Shown: piece by piece, positions 33,909-47,200 of the stretch
Layout: each line of letters opens with the position of its first letter
Numbering within the stretch: the first letter of the stretch is position 1
Source: Ricinus communis
Lineage: Eukaryota > Streptophyta > Magnoliopsida > Malpighiales > Euphorbiaceae
Reading direction: 5' to 3'
Length of the DNA: 64,000 nucleotides
NCBI RefSeq assembly: GCF_019578655.1
Contig: NC_063257.1
Coordinates: forward strand, 1-64,000
Program-made: the position numbers and the translations under genes
The notes under the pieces: model-generated
What the model was told of the DNA's origin: nothing
What the model saw: only the letters and a program-made list of their open reading frames with translations
Database searches by the model: none

Positions 33909-36900
33909 ATGAAAAGGAAGGAGAAGGAGGAAGAAGAAAGGAGAAGGAAAGTGGTGATAAGACATTTGCCCCCGTCGCTCTCTCAATCTCACCTCTTCTC
34001 CCAATTCCATCATCTTCTCCTTCTTTCTTTTAATTGGTTCTGCTTCCGCCCTCCAAACTCCAGGTACGTTTCTCCTTCTTCTTTTTTTTCCTCTATTCAA
34101 TTTTATTCCGCTTAAGAGTTTACTCTGATGATTTTAATGCTTCCGGATTCCCCTCTTGCAACCAACTTCGCAAATGCAGTCATAAGAATCATAGATATTC
34201 TCGGGCTTACATAGAATTCAAGAGCCCTGCAGATGCCGGACAGTTTGCGCACTTATTCCATGGTCATCTGTTTGTCGATGACAATGGTATACAACTCCTT
34301 GTCTACTCCTCTTCTTTATTTCCTACCCAGGCATTTAATTAAATAATAAATTAAATTCTGAAATCATACTGTCATTCAAGGTGCTCAGTTCAAGGCCATC
34401 GTCGAGTATGCCCCTTCCCAACGTGTTCCCAAGCCTTCTCCTGTAAAGGATGGTCGTGAAGGGACCATTTACACTGGTATCATTTCCTCCCGGTCTTCTC
34501 CTTTTTCTTTTTTGGAATGGTGAAGCAACTTCTTTTATTGCTAACTGTTGCCTCTTTGTTAATTATTATTCCTTTTTAAAACTAGATCCTGATTATTTAG
34601 AATTCCTCAAACTTATTGCAAAACCGGTGGACAATCTCCCTAGTGCCTCAGTTCAATTCCAAATAGAGGATGCAGCACAATCTGGTCTGTTAATATTTTC
34701 ACTATATATACATGTACTAGTCTTTTCCATTATTTCACCATTGTCAACCATCAAGGCTTTTATACCTTACAGTTTCATCTCATACCATCAAAGTTTTTGT
34801 TCCACTTTCACACTCTCCCAGGTGCTGCGAAAGAACCTCCTATTACTACACCTCTAATGGAGTTTGTTCGTCAGAAACGAGCTGCTGAGGATGGAAACCA
34901 GGTGTCTATCATTTTCTTTTCTTCTTTTCCATGTAGGAGGACAGGAATATGCAGTAAAGCCCATGGAGAATTTTTCCAGTTCCTAGCTTTTTGTCTATTG
35001 ATTTTTTTTTAAAGAAAACTAATACTATAAGCTTTTGATATGGGCAGGATTTAGCAATATTCCGTAATCAATGTTTGTGCATTTTGGCATTCATTATTTG
35101 AAGTATATTTCTTTAACTGTCAGAAGTATTTCAACAGCTGCAATTAGGTTGCCTTATAGTTGACGTTAGTCTTTTGCTTGTGGTTCACGGTCCTGTTTGG
35201 ACTGTCAATAAATTAGATCATGGAATCAATGAGATAATAGATGAAGAAATTTGGAACATGCTTGATGAATGTCGAAGAAGATATGCTGCAGTCCTAATTA
35301 TACAGTCTACTGTATCATAAAATTTTCTTGGAATGGTAGCACAGGCTTCAAGTATTCACGTCAACTAGTAACTGCATCAATTGAATAAGTAATTTGATTT
35401 CTGATTATAGCAGGGTTCGTTAGTTGCTGTCAAGGGTAGCAAAAGAGCTGGATCAGCATCTGTGATTAAGCCTGGTTCAAGTGCTAACAAACGAGGCGCT
35501 GAGAAGAAAAAGGTATTTTCCATACTTATTTCTGTATTGTTCTTTCGAGCAAAACTAATAGCACTCATCTTTTATATGCTCAGATTCTGCGAAAATATAA
35601 TGTAGAAGTTGTGCGGTGGATTACCGTACGTTATGTTTGAGCACAGCTGTTGTCTGTAATAATGAAGCTCTTATGCAAGTTATTATTTTCACAGTACTGG
35701 CCACCAACCACTTTTCAATTGAGATACTTAGCAACCTGTTGGAATTGTGCACTTCTTTCTTCATTGCAATTGAGTATTCTGATGGTCTGTTACTGTCTGA
35801 TTTACAATAGTTTATTTACATGAGATCTACATACTTTAAGAAATCTCGATATGTAGACCGGAACATGTTTTCATTGTAATTATGGCTTTCAAGCATTTGT
35901 AGCTCTTGACAATCAATAGGGTATTACTTCACTCTTGCCAAATGGTTGAGAGAATTCAATGTCAAGTTTCCATGATGCATAATATCGGTGCGGCACGGTG
36001 CCTCTCTATTTGCCTGGGGCATATTGATATTCTTGTACTACAGTTACTCTTTTCTTGGAAATTCCTCTCTATCCCTCCCCCTTCCCTTCTCTTGCAGGAA
36101 TTTGAAACTTTTCTTTGAGCATTGGTTCTTCCAGATGGATTATTGCTAGCTTCTTTACCATTAAATGGATTTTTATATTGTCTAATGTGCATCAGCCAAA
36201 CTACACTTACATTCCATGCCAGCTCAGGATTAATGTTTGATTGCAGTTTATTATTTGATTGACAGTATATCCTAAAGAACAGCAGAAAAAATTCAAATCA
36301 GAAGGACAAGTCCACTAGTATCATGGATTCTAGGCAACGGGATGAACATGCTACTTTAAGTAGAAAAGTTTCATCAGAAATTCGATCTGGTATGCATTTT
36401 GGTTCACTTGCACATCAATCTGCTGTGTTTATCTTTCCCTTATGCAGTCTCCAGTGTTGAAAGTTGGGTTTCAAGAGTTACTTTAACTGCAGATTCTGGA
36501 AAGAAAAATATCTTGTCGCTCATAGGGAAAAATTGTGAAATCTCTGCTGTAAGATCTTTTTTCTCTTCTTTCTTTACCCCTTGCTATTACATGGATGATT
36601 TTCATTATCTGCTATGCCACTGAGATTTATACACTTCTTCACATTTTAAACCCGCATCATAACAATGCTTATAGATTTCACGGAATGTGGTTGCATCTTT
36701 TCTGATGCAAGCAGTGATGTAATTTATTGCATAGGTCTCTGGAGGAATGTTGCAACAACCTGGAGATTCACCTGTTTCTACTGCTCCTAAAAGAAGTCAG
36801 AGACTTAGGGCTAGTGAAATGATAATAAAGAGCATCCTGTTAAATAATGAAACACATCAAAGTCAATCTTTGAATGCCACACAGCATAGGCACGAGACTC

Positions 36901-37815
36901 AAAACTTAATAGTGGAGCATGGCAAGAAATGGCCCCGGCCTATGAATAAGCAAGTGGCTATTAATGGTCATGTGCCTGGTAGTGAGCCATCTGGACCTAT
37001 TTATGATGGTGATACAAAAAGGAATAATAGCAAGTTCTTGACGAAGGGCAGGTATAGTGTAGGCTCTGCTAGTGCAAAACAACAAAAATGTATAAAGGAT
37101 AGACCAGATCCTGGTGTGTGGGCTCCTCTTTGTCATTCTGTTGTTCAAAGTGACAATGAGGAGAAATTGTCGTCTACCTTGCTGCAACATAGTGGGATGA
37201 ACTCTAAAGGTATTCCTCTCTTCTGTATGACATTGTCCTTGCTGTTTACAATTCTTGAGGGGGAAATATCAAAGTCACTTTTTGTCTATGATTTTTTTAG
37301 TTATTGATGGAGAAACAAAAAGTGGCATGCATTATTTGAGCCATACTGTGGAACCAACAGGCCGATCAAGTAGAAACAGTAGTTCTTCTGTAGATATCGG
37401 TTAGCTTTTACATACTATCCTTGTTTTCTTTTCTTGTTTGGGGCAGAGAAAATTGTGTGGAGCAGACGAATTCTGGAACTGTTTATAAAATTGCTTTTTG
37501 ACCACTAATCCATGTTTACACATTGCTTGATTTCTACTAATTCCATTTAATTTTTGTTTATCCAGGATCACACAAACATTTTGGTCATAATGTGGCAGCC
37601 CAGAGAATGAAGGGCGATGGCTCCCGGATTGCATCCGAGCATAAATCTTCTAAAAGAGGAGGTGCCAGTGGCTATGGTGTCCAAAAGGTCCGAAATTTTT
37701 CTTTTTTGAGGATCACTAACTTTGTTATCCCTTTTCTTATATCAATTGGTTGAAGTGTTCCTTTTTGTGGTTGCAGAAACAAGTGTGGGTTCAGAAATCA
37801 GCTTCAGGTTCATAG
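33909..37815 (+). CDS. UPF3: UPF3, regulator of nonsense-mediated mRNA decay, 12 exons
   Basis: Exons 33909-34063, 34180-34286, 34381-34476, 34586-34684, 34822-34901, 35414-35512, 36266-36389, 36493-36548, 36735-37209, 37301-37399, 37566-37687 and 37777-37815 give 516 residues. The Smg4/UPF3 RRM-like domain lies at about residues 14-165 (KVVIRHLPPSLS, SRAYIEFK, QFKAIVEYAPSQRVPK, DPDYLEFLKLIA, TPLMEFVRQKRAA). A basic disordered region with a nuclear-localisation-like stretch follows. KDRPDPGVWAPL near 37096-37131 corresponds to the exon-junction-complex-binding motif. The end KQVWVQKSASGS is the plant UPF3 ending. UPF3 links EJC-marked mRNAs to UPF2/UPF1 for nonsense-mediated decay. Exon 6 has a NAGNAG acceptor (TAGCAG), so one Gln may be optional. 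Confidence 0.95.
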
Positions 37816-39912
37816 AATAATTATACTGGTGACCCTAAAGCTGCTGTTCAAAAAGATACCTATGCATTTATGTTTTAGATTTGAACAGAATAATTGTGTA
37901 AATTTGTTAAATCAGACAAACTATTTATTTAAGTGAGGCTAACATGAAGTCTTCATGTGCATGTTCTTTTGTGTACATGAACATTCTTGAATTGACACTC
38001 AAAATGCGATGAAAGTTAACCCCACTTGTGTCTACTGTGCACATGCTTGTGGAAAGAAAACAATTGAAGGCAAAACTATCTGTGAATATTTTGATCATAA
38101 TTAATACCAGAAATCTTCAGATTAATACCTACTTGTGAACCTGTCACCTCCGACCTTGGCAAGAAAGAAACTTATGGAGGAGTATCAGTATTTCTGCACT
38201 ACCCATAAGATCGATACCTACTTGTAGATATGTCATCTCTGAGCTTGGCGAGAAAGCATATTCAATACCCTAATAAGGGCCAGAAGACTGCTGCAATTCA
38301 ATGAGCCTGTGAGATCTGTTTCTTTCTTGGCAAATATTGGAGGACAAAAGCAACCTAATCTTTTCTCACCAGTAAGATTCTAGCTCTGGTAAACTTAAAT
38401 AGTGGAATGATCCTATAGTTGATTTGTCTCTGTACGTCCTTCAGGCAGTTCAGTTGTTGATATTGTACCATTCTTCCAGGATTATACTTCAACTTCTGCA
38501 TTTAGATAGACTCCAAGATCATTTCTGAGATTCAGTTATTAGTAATTTGAGTTCAGTGTCTGTTGATGGTAGGTCACAGGTGCAACTGTAGAAATCTTGC
38601 GCTTATAACTACAAGGTGCAAGTTTGAGCATTGGGATCGGTTCATGGAAGAATACAGAAGGTTGATTGACTTGCCTATTTCAATTTTCAAGGCCCCGCTT
38701 CAATGAGAGTATAACTTGATAATTGTTCTTTTCCTGTGTTGAGGACATACCTTGTTGTATGTTATTTTTCTTTTATTGTGTACTTGGGGGATATCATATC
38801 TGCAATTTGATTATCTATGCTCCGTCTGTATCTTCTAAGGTTTAGTACTATGATAATATGATTTATTCAGCGAGCAGGTCGAGTACCCAAATTGTATCAA
38901 AAGAGCAGGTGATATTATTCGCATCCTCTTCTTAACAAGGAAATGACTTGATTTTAGTAATGTTGCACTTGGGGGCAAAGATTTGTATTTTCAAATATGA
39001 ATTTTAAATGGTAGCATCAGTAAACTTACACAGGATCCTCCAACTTTAGACCAAAATGCATCAGTCTTCACCTTGGTAAAAAATTTAACAAACAGTTTAG
39101 GCAGGTTCATCTCCTTACTTTGCAAGGATCATTAACTACAAAGCTAATAAGAGCCTTGGGTATGAGCATATTGCAAGAATTGCTTCTTCATCTTGCATTT
39201 GATCTTTATTCCATTACTATTCTTTTTCATTTTACATTTAATTCTTCCCAAACCCAAATAAAGCTTCAAGACTGGAGGGAGATTCACTTTAGCAAAAGAG
39301 ACTTGAAAAAAATAAAATAATAATAATACTAATAGCAATTTCCTTCCTTTATATTCATCTAGTTTCAGCACCTAATATTCAATGAAAGTGAAAGGTGGGA
39401 GATAATTTCATTTTCTCCATTATAAAATTGTGACGAAAAAGCTCCAATACTTGGTTCTTCTTTCTTTCAGTTTTAAGCATAATACCATCCATTTCTTCAC
39501 CTGTCAAAGAATACTCACCAGTAAAAGTATACACGACCAAAGCCACCTATGATGATGAACTCACTCACTCCATTCATATAAAACCCACCTCCACATTTTA
39601 CCACTAAAATCAATAAAGCAATTCGTCAAGTGCGCTTATATCTGCTCAATTGACAAAATTAGTAGCATATCGTACAATGAGGTACAATCTCCTCAACCAC
39701 ATTAATCTTTTTTTTTTTCTTCGGTACATCAAACCCATCATATCCTGATAGCGGTTCTCCATCTATACCCACACTTAAATATAAGAAAAAAAACTATTGG
39801 AAATGGTACAGTGTTATACAATAGTGGTTTATCACATTGTAAAAGCTATGTATGTCATACCTGTTGCCTTGTGAGAAAGACAATGCAGAGTTTTTGTTCC
39901 AAAATTTAAAAT
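37816..39912. other. Convergent 3' regions of UPF3 and MES14-like gene
   Basis: About 2.1 kb with no convincing ORF. The ends are presumably the 3' UTRs of the two flanking genes. A segment near 38570-38650 weakly resembles a tRNA-derived sequence but not enough to call. Confidence 0.5.
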
Positions 39913-42900
39913 TTAGGGAATTTGGGCAATTTCCAGCAATATTTTGTGCAGCGATTGTGGTTTAGAAAAGAACGGGCAGTGATCACTTCCTTTAATCTTG
40001 AAGACTCCTTCTGGTGGATTTTCCCGCACTAATTTTTCTTGGACATCCGGTGAAAGAGCATGATCATCCAACGTTTGGATGAAGAACCGCCTACCAGTTC
40101 CATATTTTTCAGGGGATAATGACAACTTCTCCATCACAGGACCCAAAGGGATGGGTCTCATACAAACCATGGCCAAAGCAACATCCTGGGAAGCACCAAA
40201 ATTCTAGTTTGAGTTTTATTAGCAATAGTAGAAGCATCTAATGAAGAGATTATAGAGCCATATTCTGACTCCATTAGACTCAAAGAATTACCACTCTGGT
40301 GGATATAATAGATAACCTTAACTATACTTATTTTTTGTCTCCCTCTCCCTGTGACCTCAAGGGTTAAGGAGAAAGCCAGTTAATCTAACTGCTATAAGAT
40401 ATAAGATGAGGTAAGAAGGTCAAACTTTATTTTTTCTTCAAATCTTTTTGAAGCTGATACACTTTTACCTGATAGTTTCAAATAAAGGCCTGCTTTCTTG
40501 TTATGGAAAGTAAACAGATTACAGAAATCAATAGATTTTGGATAATGTCATCAGCTAGCATACCTTTGTTGTTGATTGATTGAAATATAAACCTTTCATT
40601 TGCTGTTTCTCAAACATAAATCCTGTCGGAGCCTTGTCTTTACCGTTCCCATATATCAAAAACTCTGATTCTTGCATGAAACGTTCAGCAGATCCAAGCT
40701 GCAAATTTGATAGAATCGCATCAGCTAGAAGATTCACCAATAGAAATGATTCAGAAATTTTGACACATTCTAATAAGATGCGCAATGCAACCACTAACTA
40801 GTCAAGAATCCAGAATATTTGGAAAATATTTTAGAAAACCCACTAGCACTAGCTTGGTGACTATTTGAAATTAGATCATGAAGTCCAGTAAATATCTGGA
40901 GAAGTGGATGGAGAATCAGCTGGGAGACACATGCTCATATGTAGGATCCATACACAACACCTGGGAATCTTCATAAGCATGTACGAGTGAGGAGGAATCA
41001 CACAAGGCAAGAAAAACTCCGAAGAAAGGTTACTGAAGAAAGTTCCTATAAATAAGGGGCTTAAGTTGAGGCTGGCAGCTACTTTACTAGGAGCAAAGAC
41101 AGTCCTAATCATCAAAGAGCGCTAAGTAACCAATAATACTGTCTGGAAAGATTTTAATCTCTTTTTGCAAAAATATTTCAAGACTCAAAAGTGTCAAGTA
41201 GTTTTATGGACCCTGTGCTTAAACCAAGCCAAATCTCCAAGGGCTTTCTATTTATTTGGTGTAGAAATGCACATCTTACTTGATATTCCTGATAAAGATT
41301 TTAAAACGACTACTTGGCAGGTTCGTCCTTTTCAGTTATGAAAATCAACTTGCTAGTAAGGACTGAATCCACTTGCTCTCTCTCTCAAATGTCATGCTGT
41401 CATGACTAGCAGATGGAATAAATTATAATCCGTGTATCTCTCTGTATTGAATGCGTTAAGTAGGAAACTTCACTTTACTTCTTTAGCACAGAAAATTCAA
41501 GACCTTTATTTTTTTTTAACCAAGTAGGTTTAGATGATTCGCCATATAATAATGTTGGAAGCATCAAACATCTACGTTATACATTAAATTGAAATCTTAG
41601 GATCTCGAATTTAACAGCAGAAAATTGCATAAGCCACCAGAAAAATGGAAGTTACATATGCATTCTTAATGAAAAAGTAAAAGAAAAGAAAAATAGCTTT
41701 TAGAAACTCGATACAGTATATGTACAATTGGGAAGCAATGGACTAAAATTCAGAGAATGTAATAAAGGTGATGAAGAGTAGTAGTAGAGGCGTGGCATGG
41801 AATTGTAAGTTTAGTTAGCAGATAAGATATTTGTATAAAGAAGTTAGCAAGAAAGTGAAGATAGCATACCTCTTCAGCAAAAACATCAAAAGGCCTTTGA
41901 CCATCGGACACCATAGTAGCACATAAAAAAATAGCTTTAGAGATCTTCTGTGGGAAATGTTCCAGTGCAAGAGAAATGCATGCACCCCCAGTACTATGAC
42001 CGACCAATATAACCTGCATGACAAGTATGAATCAAGAAGTTTTGGAGAGAGAGGTATAAAGATAGCACCGCATTAGTGTCTGTGTGTGTGTTTGTGTCCC
42101 CACAACCTTTTCGTCCTCAGGAAGATTTTCCAAATAATTAATCAAAGGTTGAGAGTAGTCTGCCAACGTAGTAACGGAATTAGTATCCGTGAGATGAATG
42201 CCAGATCCTGTTAGATCTAAGGCAGTGGGAAGCAATCCAGCTTCTTCCAACAGAGCAACTGTTTTATACCAACACCATGCTCCAAAGCCTTCTCCATGAA
42301 CGAGAATAAACTTTTTAAACTTGATATTTTCCGCAAAGTCAGGTACCTGTGGGATCAGAATATATATAACAGTTCAATTAAAAGGAAAGGATACAGTCGC
42401 TACTGGCTACACATGCCAATCAGGAAGGAAGCCAGAAAAGAGAATCTAAAAAGAGAGGAATAATGTTGCCTTTTTCGTGATGAGCTTTTTACTAAAAAAA
42501 TAAAGAAAGAAAGAAAGTTCTTTTACAATAATAATGATGATGATGATTGTGATAAAATTTAATTGGCCATTAGTAGTAGTATTATTATTATTATTATTAT
42601 GAGTAGAATGGGGCACGCAGTCTTTTCATTTTACATGAAATTGGGTTTCAAAAATATGTATAGAGAGAGAATCAAAAGCATCATGGAGACAGATCCAAAG
42701 TAAAAGAAATTTATCTTTTTATTGCGGGGGGGATGAAAAAGGAGGAACCTGTTTTCCATTAGAGAAAGGGTCAGAAAGGTTGCGTTTACGGGAGGTGGTG
42801 GAGCCAATCCGTCTAGACATGGATCCTTCAAATCTCTGAGACAATTGATGCTGATGAAGAGCCATAGAGAGAGCTTGCCTGTGGAGTAAGTCTTCATCAG

Positions 42901-42997
42901 CCAACAGCTTTCGCTGCGACCTACCCAATCGTTTGCTTCTGGATCCCTGATTGTCTCCGGCATCCTTCTTGGTCATGCAAATGAAGCGATTTCCCAT
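39913..42997 (-). CDS. MES14: Putative methylesterase, MES11-14 group, alpha/beta hydrolase, 5 exons
   Basis: Minus-strand exons 42997-42749, 42346-42107, 42013-41870, 40698-40564 and 40185-39913 give 346 residues. Residues 1-83 are the group's characteristic basic extension (SQRKLLADEDLLHRQALSMA, SMSRRIGSTTSRKRNLSDPF). The hydrolase domain begins near 84 (KFILVHGEGFGAWCWYK). The predicted triad is Ser170 in GHSTGG, Asp297 in LDDHALS and His325 in GSDHCPF; the Asp-His spacing of 28 equals that of tobacco SABP2. Family members hydrolyse methyl esters of IAA, jasmonate or salicylate, but substrate and activity of the MES11-14 clade are poorly defined. It is annotated as chloroplastic in relatives, yet the start MGNRFIC looks like an N-myristoylation/palmitoylation signal. 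All motif residues are intact. MES14 is chosen from remembered sequence and neighbourhood. Confidence 0.93.
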
Positions 42998-44209
42998 TAT
43001 TCCTCAAGAAGAAGAAAATGATGAGGTGAAGCTAAGTGACATTGTGCAATTTGTAATTTATTCAACTGGAATAAAGAAGATTGATGTGAATTGGAGTGAA
43101 AAGGGGTTTTTCTTTTCTCTTCTTCTTCTGTATAAAGTTTTTGTCTTTAGTAGAGAGAGAGTAGTAAGTAGTAGATGAAATTAGGAGGAGGATGAGTTGA
43201 TAATAAATGCAATGCGAAAAATAATAGAGAGAGAGGACGAAGAAGACTTCCAACTGTAATTGCTGCTCCTCTTTTTTCTATTTATTTATTTACTATTTAT
43301 CATTGTTTTTCAACGCTTTTCTTCTCCTCATTCAAGACGAGTAATCTTGTAACTCCCCAACTTTTTACTTACTACTGCTGTGTTTGCGCTCACAAATTCA
43401 AATTCTTTCTTTCCCAAACCAAATATCATTTACCCATTTGGATTGCTATTTGCTTTGTTTATTTTTTGGATTATTAATGATCCACAGACACCTCACATAC
43501 AAACTCCTCTTGTCTATTTCATTCCATATTTTACATAATTATGATAATACAAAAATTAATTAGCATTATATAAATAATACTATAATAAAGTTTGCCATAT
43601 TAAATCAAATAACTTTAATAAATGAATGGATGACGCATAAGACGGACAAAGTGATGCTGTAGGAATCTATTTAAGGTCAAAGCTCAATTGCAATACCCAA
43701 TACCAGTCTTGCCTTTGAATTTTCTTTCCGGCAAAAAACATAAACATAAACAGCTGTATTACATTTCAGCACAGCCAAAACAACTTTACACATCCCAGTT
43801 TAGCAAAACAAGAAATAAACAAGACCTGCAAACAATCCTTTGCTTCTAATATCTAAGCAGACAACAGGATTCCATATATTCTTCTTCTCCAGATGCTTCC
43901 TTCATGAAAAGCTTAAAACAAAAAGTGTTCATTGTTGATGGAACCACTCAAGACCGATTCTGCAGGAGGAACCACTGTCCAATGCTGATGATTGGGCTAT
44001 TCCTTAATCTTGAACACCCATAAGGCAACATTCTCCTAAAGTGGCTTACAGAATTTCAACGTGCTTGTAAGCCAAATCTTAGTTATAGACAGGTCAATCA
44101 TGAGGCATCCATGTCCACCATGACCTCTTATAGTTGCCTCGTTGCAGGACAACCACCACAGCGGAGTTATCCCTCCTATATATATATATATATATATATA
44201 GTGAACAAA
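42998..44209. other. MES14 promoter and PXN 3' region
   Basis: 42998-43260 is GA-rich and probably the 5' leader of the MES14-like gene. 43260-43700 is AT-rich spacer. 43700-44209 is probably the 3' UTR of the carrier gene, with a (TA)n run at about 44178-44200. Confidence 0.5.
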
Positions 44210-47200
44210 TCAATTACGCAAATTTACTAGAACTTTCTTGCTCTTATCTGCTAGTACTGCATAACCCTTAATAATCTCCTCCTTAACCATGAAAAGTACA
44301 GAAGCTGCAAAAACACTCTGTACAATCTTTGTGCCCATCCCCTTGTAAAAGCCACGCAACCCTTCATAGCGGATCATTTTAATAATTGCATCAAGAGTAC
44401 CTGCATTTGAACTACTAGAAATATCATTCTCTTTATCATTAGAAAGAAGAAAATGAGTGAAGCATTCTATGCCTCTCATAGCTTGAAAATGTCACATCAC
44501 AATTTTAGAGGATAAGGAGATGCGGGCTGAAGAAACAAAAGGACTGACCGCATTAGGTGTCATATGGTCAAATTTTAATAGATAAGCCATGGTTATGTAA
44601 TTGTACCCAATAATGACCAACAGAGTAGCAATTATGGCTACCTGGAGCTCAGATTCGCCCATAATCAGAAGAGCTACTAATTTCTACAACAACCTGCAAA
44701 TGTAACTGGCTGCTAGACAAAATATATCATGAATTGCAGTTTCAACTCATAAATCTATCTTGTTAGTCAACATATTATACCAAATAAGTGAATATAAAAT
44801 TTCATATAGGTGATTAAAGGTCAAATATTAGTAGAAAATACCAATACTAATCTATTAAAAGGATGCAACTTTAATTATAACTGCACTTCTACCTACAGCT
44901 CGTCGCTTCTTTTAATTAATTCTTGGATCCCTAAGAAGACAGGTCAGTGGCAATTATTTAAGACCTTTAGCAAGAGCTCTCAAGTTCAAATCTCATTCAG
45001 TAAGGTAGAAGTTGAGGGAAGAGGAGAGACTGGAACTACCCCTATCCGTAGCTCATTTATAAGGATGTAATCAAATCAAGCTGCGCCGAACTTTGACAAG
45101 CTTGAGCTTGGCTCAGTTTAATCTGGTAAAAGGTCAAACCTATTCAAGCTCGTGCTCAGTTCATACCAAAATTATTAAGCTCACAGTGCTCAAGCTCTAG
45201 GTTCTCAAATAGCTTATGTATTATGTTAAAAGAGCTAAGTTCGAGCTCCACTTGTTAAACAGTTATATAATGAAAAAAGCTCAAGCGTGCTCATGAGCCA
45301 AATCACAAGCCGTTTCAAGCGCTTCATAAACAAACTGCGTTCGAGCTTAAGCTCACAAGCCTGCTCGAAATCCAATAAATGAGCAAGTTCGCCAACCAAC
45401 TAACCAAGTTCTGTCAAGTTCGAGTTCGATTAAATCAAGCTCGACTCGATTAACTTAACAAACAATCTCAAACTCGTTTTTTATCGAGCCGAGCTTTGAG
45501 CAGCTCACTACAATTTAGTTCGTGTACAACCCCATTCATTTAGCATTCTAATGCATAAAAATTGTAAAACTAAGGGTCTCATTGAAAGTGCAAGATGGCT
45601 CAAAAGTAGGCCTATTCACTGCAGGCTAAGATGGGTTTGGGCCAGTTCCAGTCGAGCCTTGGACTTCTACATTGATACCCAGGCTGGCCCAGGTAAATTA
45701 ATTAAACCACATGGAATTCTAATAGGCTAGGCCTTAAGGGTACTAATCCAAGACCATCTCACTTTGACAGGGAATACAAGCCTGAAGTTACTAGCAAGCT
45801 TATAGGAAAAGTTAAAACTGATACAAGCTTGCTTGTTTGGGCTGGTACTGGAGCCCGTGAACTGTTCAAGCCGAAAGTCGCAGATTATTAGTTAAAGTCA
45901 TGTCATCTCATAACCCGGCCAACTATGTTTGGCTGGCATCTATATCAAAACAAACCTGAGTATCTCAATGAATTACTTCCACCAATCTCCTGCTTTGCTT
46001 GAAGCCGTGACTGCAAATAAGGAAACACGAAGAGAGATAAGTCTACACACAAACCAGAGTGTTGTATGCTCCCATGTTGTCCCAATAGCATAAGGCGTTA
46101 CAGGAGCAAACTGAGCTAAATAAATTATTAAATACAGATCATCACAAGCAAGAAAGTCAACCACAGCCTATAGGTCTTGTGAGTTATTGCATATGAAGAT
46201 GCCAGTGTAAATTCTTAGAATATTTTGTGTAGCAAGCTTGATGAGAGGTAAATCATCCAACATTTTGTTTAGCTGTTTCTAATAAAATTTAAATACAATG
46301 AGTTTACCTTGACAACCAATAGGGGGTATGTTGAGACAGTTGCTCCCAGTTTCGCCAAGGCCCCTAGTAAGAAAACCTTTAGCACATGATAAGAGAATGT
46401 TAAACATATGTGCAACACGGCCAAATATTTTACAAAAGACAGATATAAGACCAAATAAAAGATGCTTCAAATCATGCTTTCTGACCATGACGTCAAAGAA
46501 ATTAACAGTATTTTCACACCTCCAGAGCAGTAACATTTTTATGCCCCTGCTTGCTTCCAGAGCGTTTTGCCCTTAAATGTTTCAAGGTTGTCTCATAAAT
46601 CATAAACTGGATGGATGGATTGCAGACCTGTCATGGACAATTCCTAATCATAAGAGTCTCATTTGGTGGACCATATACATAATATGGTCATAATAATACT
46701 AACCATAATAAGGGTAGGGATAATTCCTTTCCAAAATCCAGTAATTCCAGCTTCATTATAAACTTCACATGCCTTGCAATAATGTAAACATACATGAGAA
46801 ACTAAAATTAGTAACAGAAAAGAAAAAGAACCAAAAGAAAGACTGCACCTTTGATGTGATATTACACATTTATACAAGCAGGATTTGCCTGCAGCAATGC
46901 TGCAGAAAATTTCATTATAATATTTATCTTTTACTAAAAGGTATTCTATTGGTTAATAATAGATTGGATATTTGACACAAAAGAATAATAATATCATGAT
47001 AACTTTGAAGGTTCTATGTGAGTATATGTGCAATTTTATTTTTTCTTTCATAAAATGTAAGATAAGATTTATGATGCCATTAAATACTATATTTATGATA
47101 TAGTTAGAGCAGAATAAGTAAAAGAAACAACATAAAATTAAACTAATAGTTACACTTTAACTCATTGACATTTTTATATTTGAAGAGTGATAAAAATGAA

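Noticed and set aside
38565..38660. Possible tRNA-derived repeat downstream of UPF3
   Set aside because: B-box-like word is too weak and no A box or tail is seen.
40876..41115. 79-codon ORF in the long MES14 intron
   Set aside because: No family resemblance. The flanking exons join in phase without it.
44401..44479. Extension of the last PXN exon upstream (GIECFTHF...)
   Set aside because: Joining at the AG before GTACTCTTG restores the family sequence RYS-GTLDAI; the extra residues are intronic.
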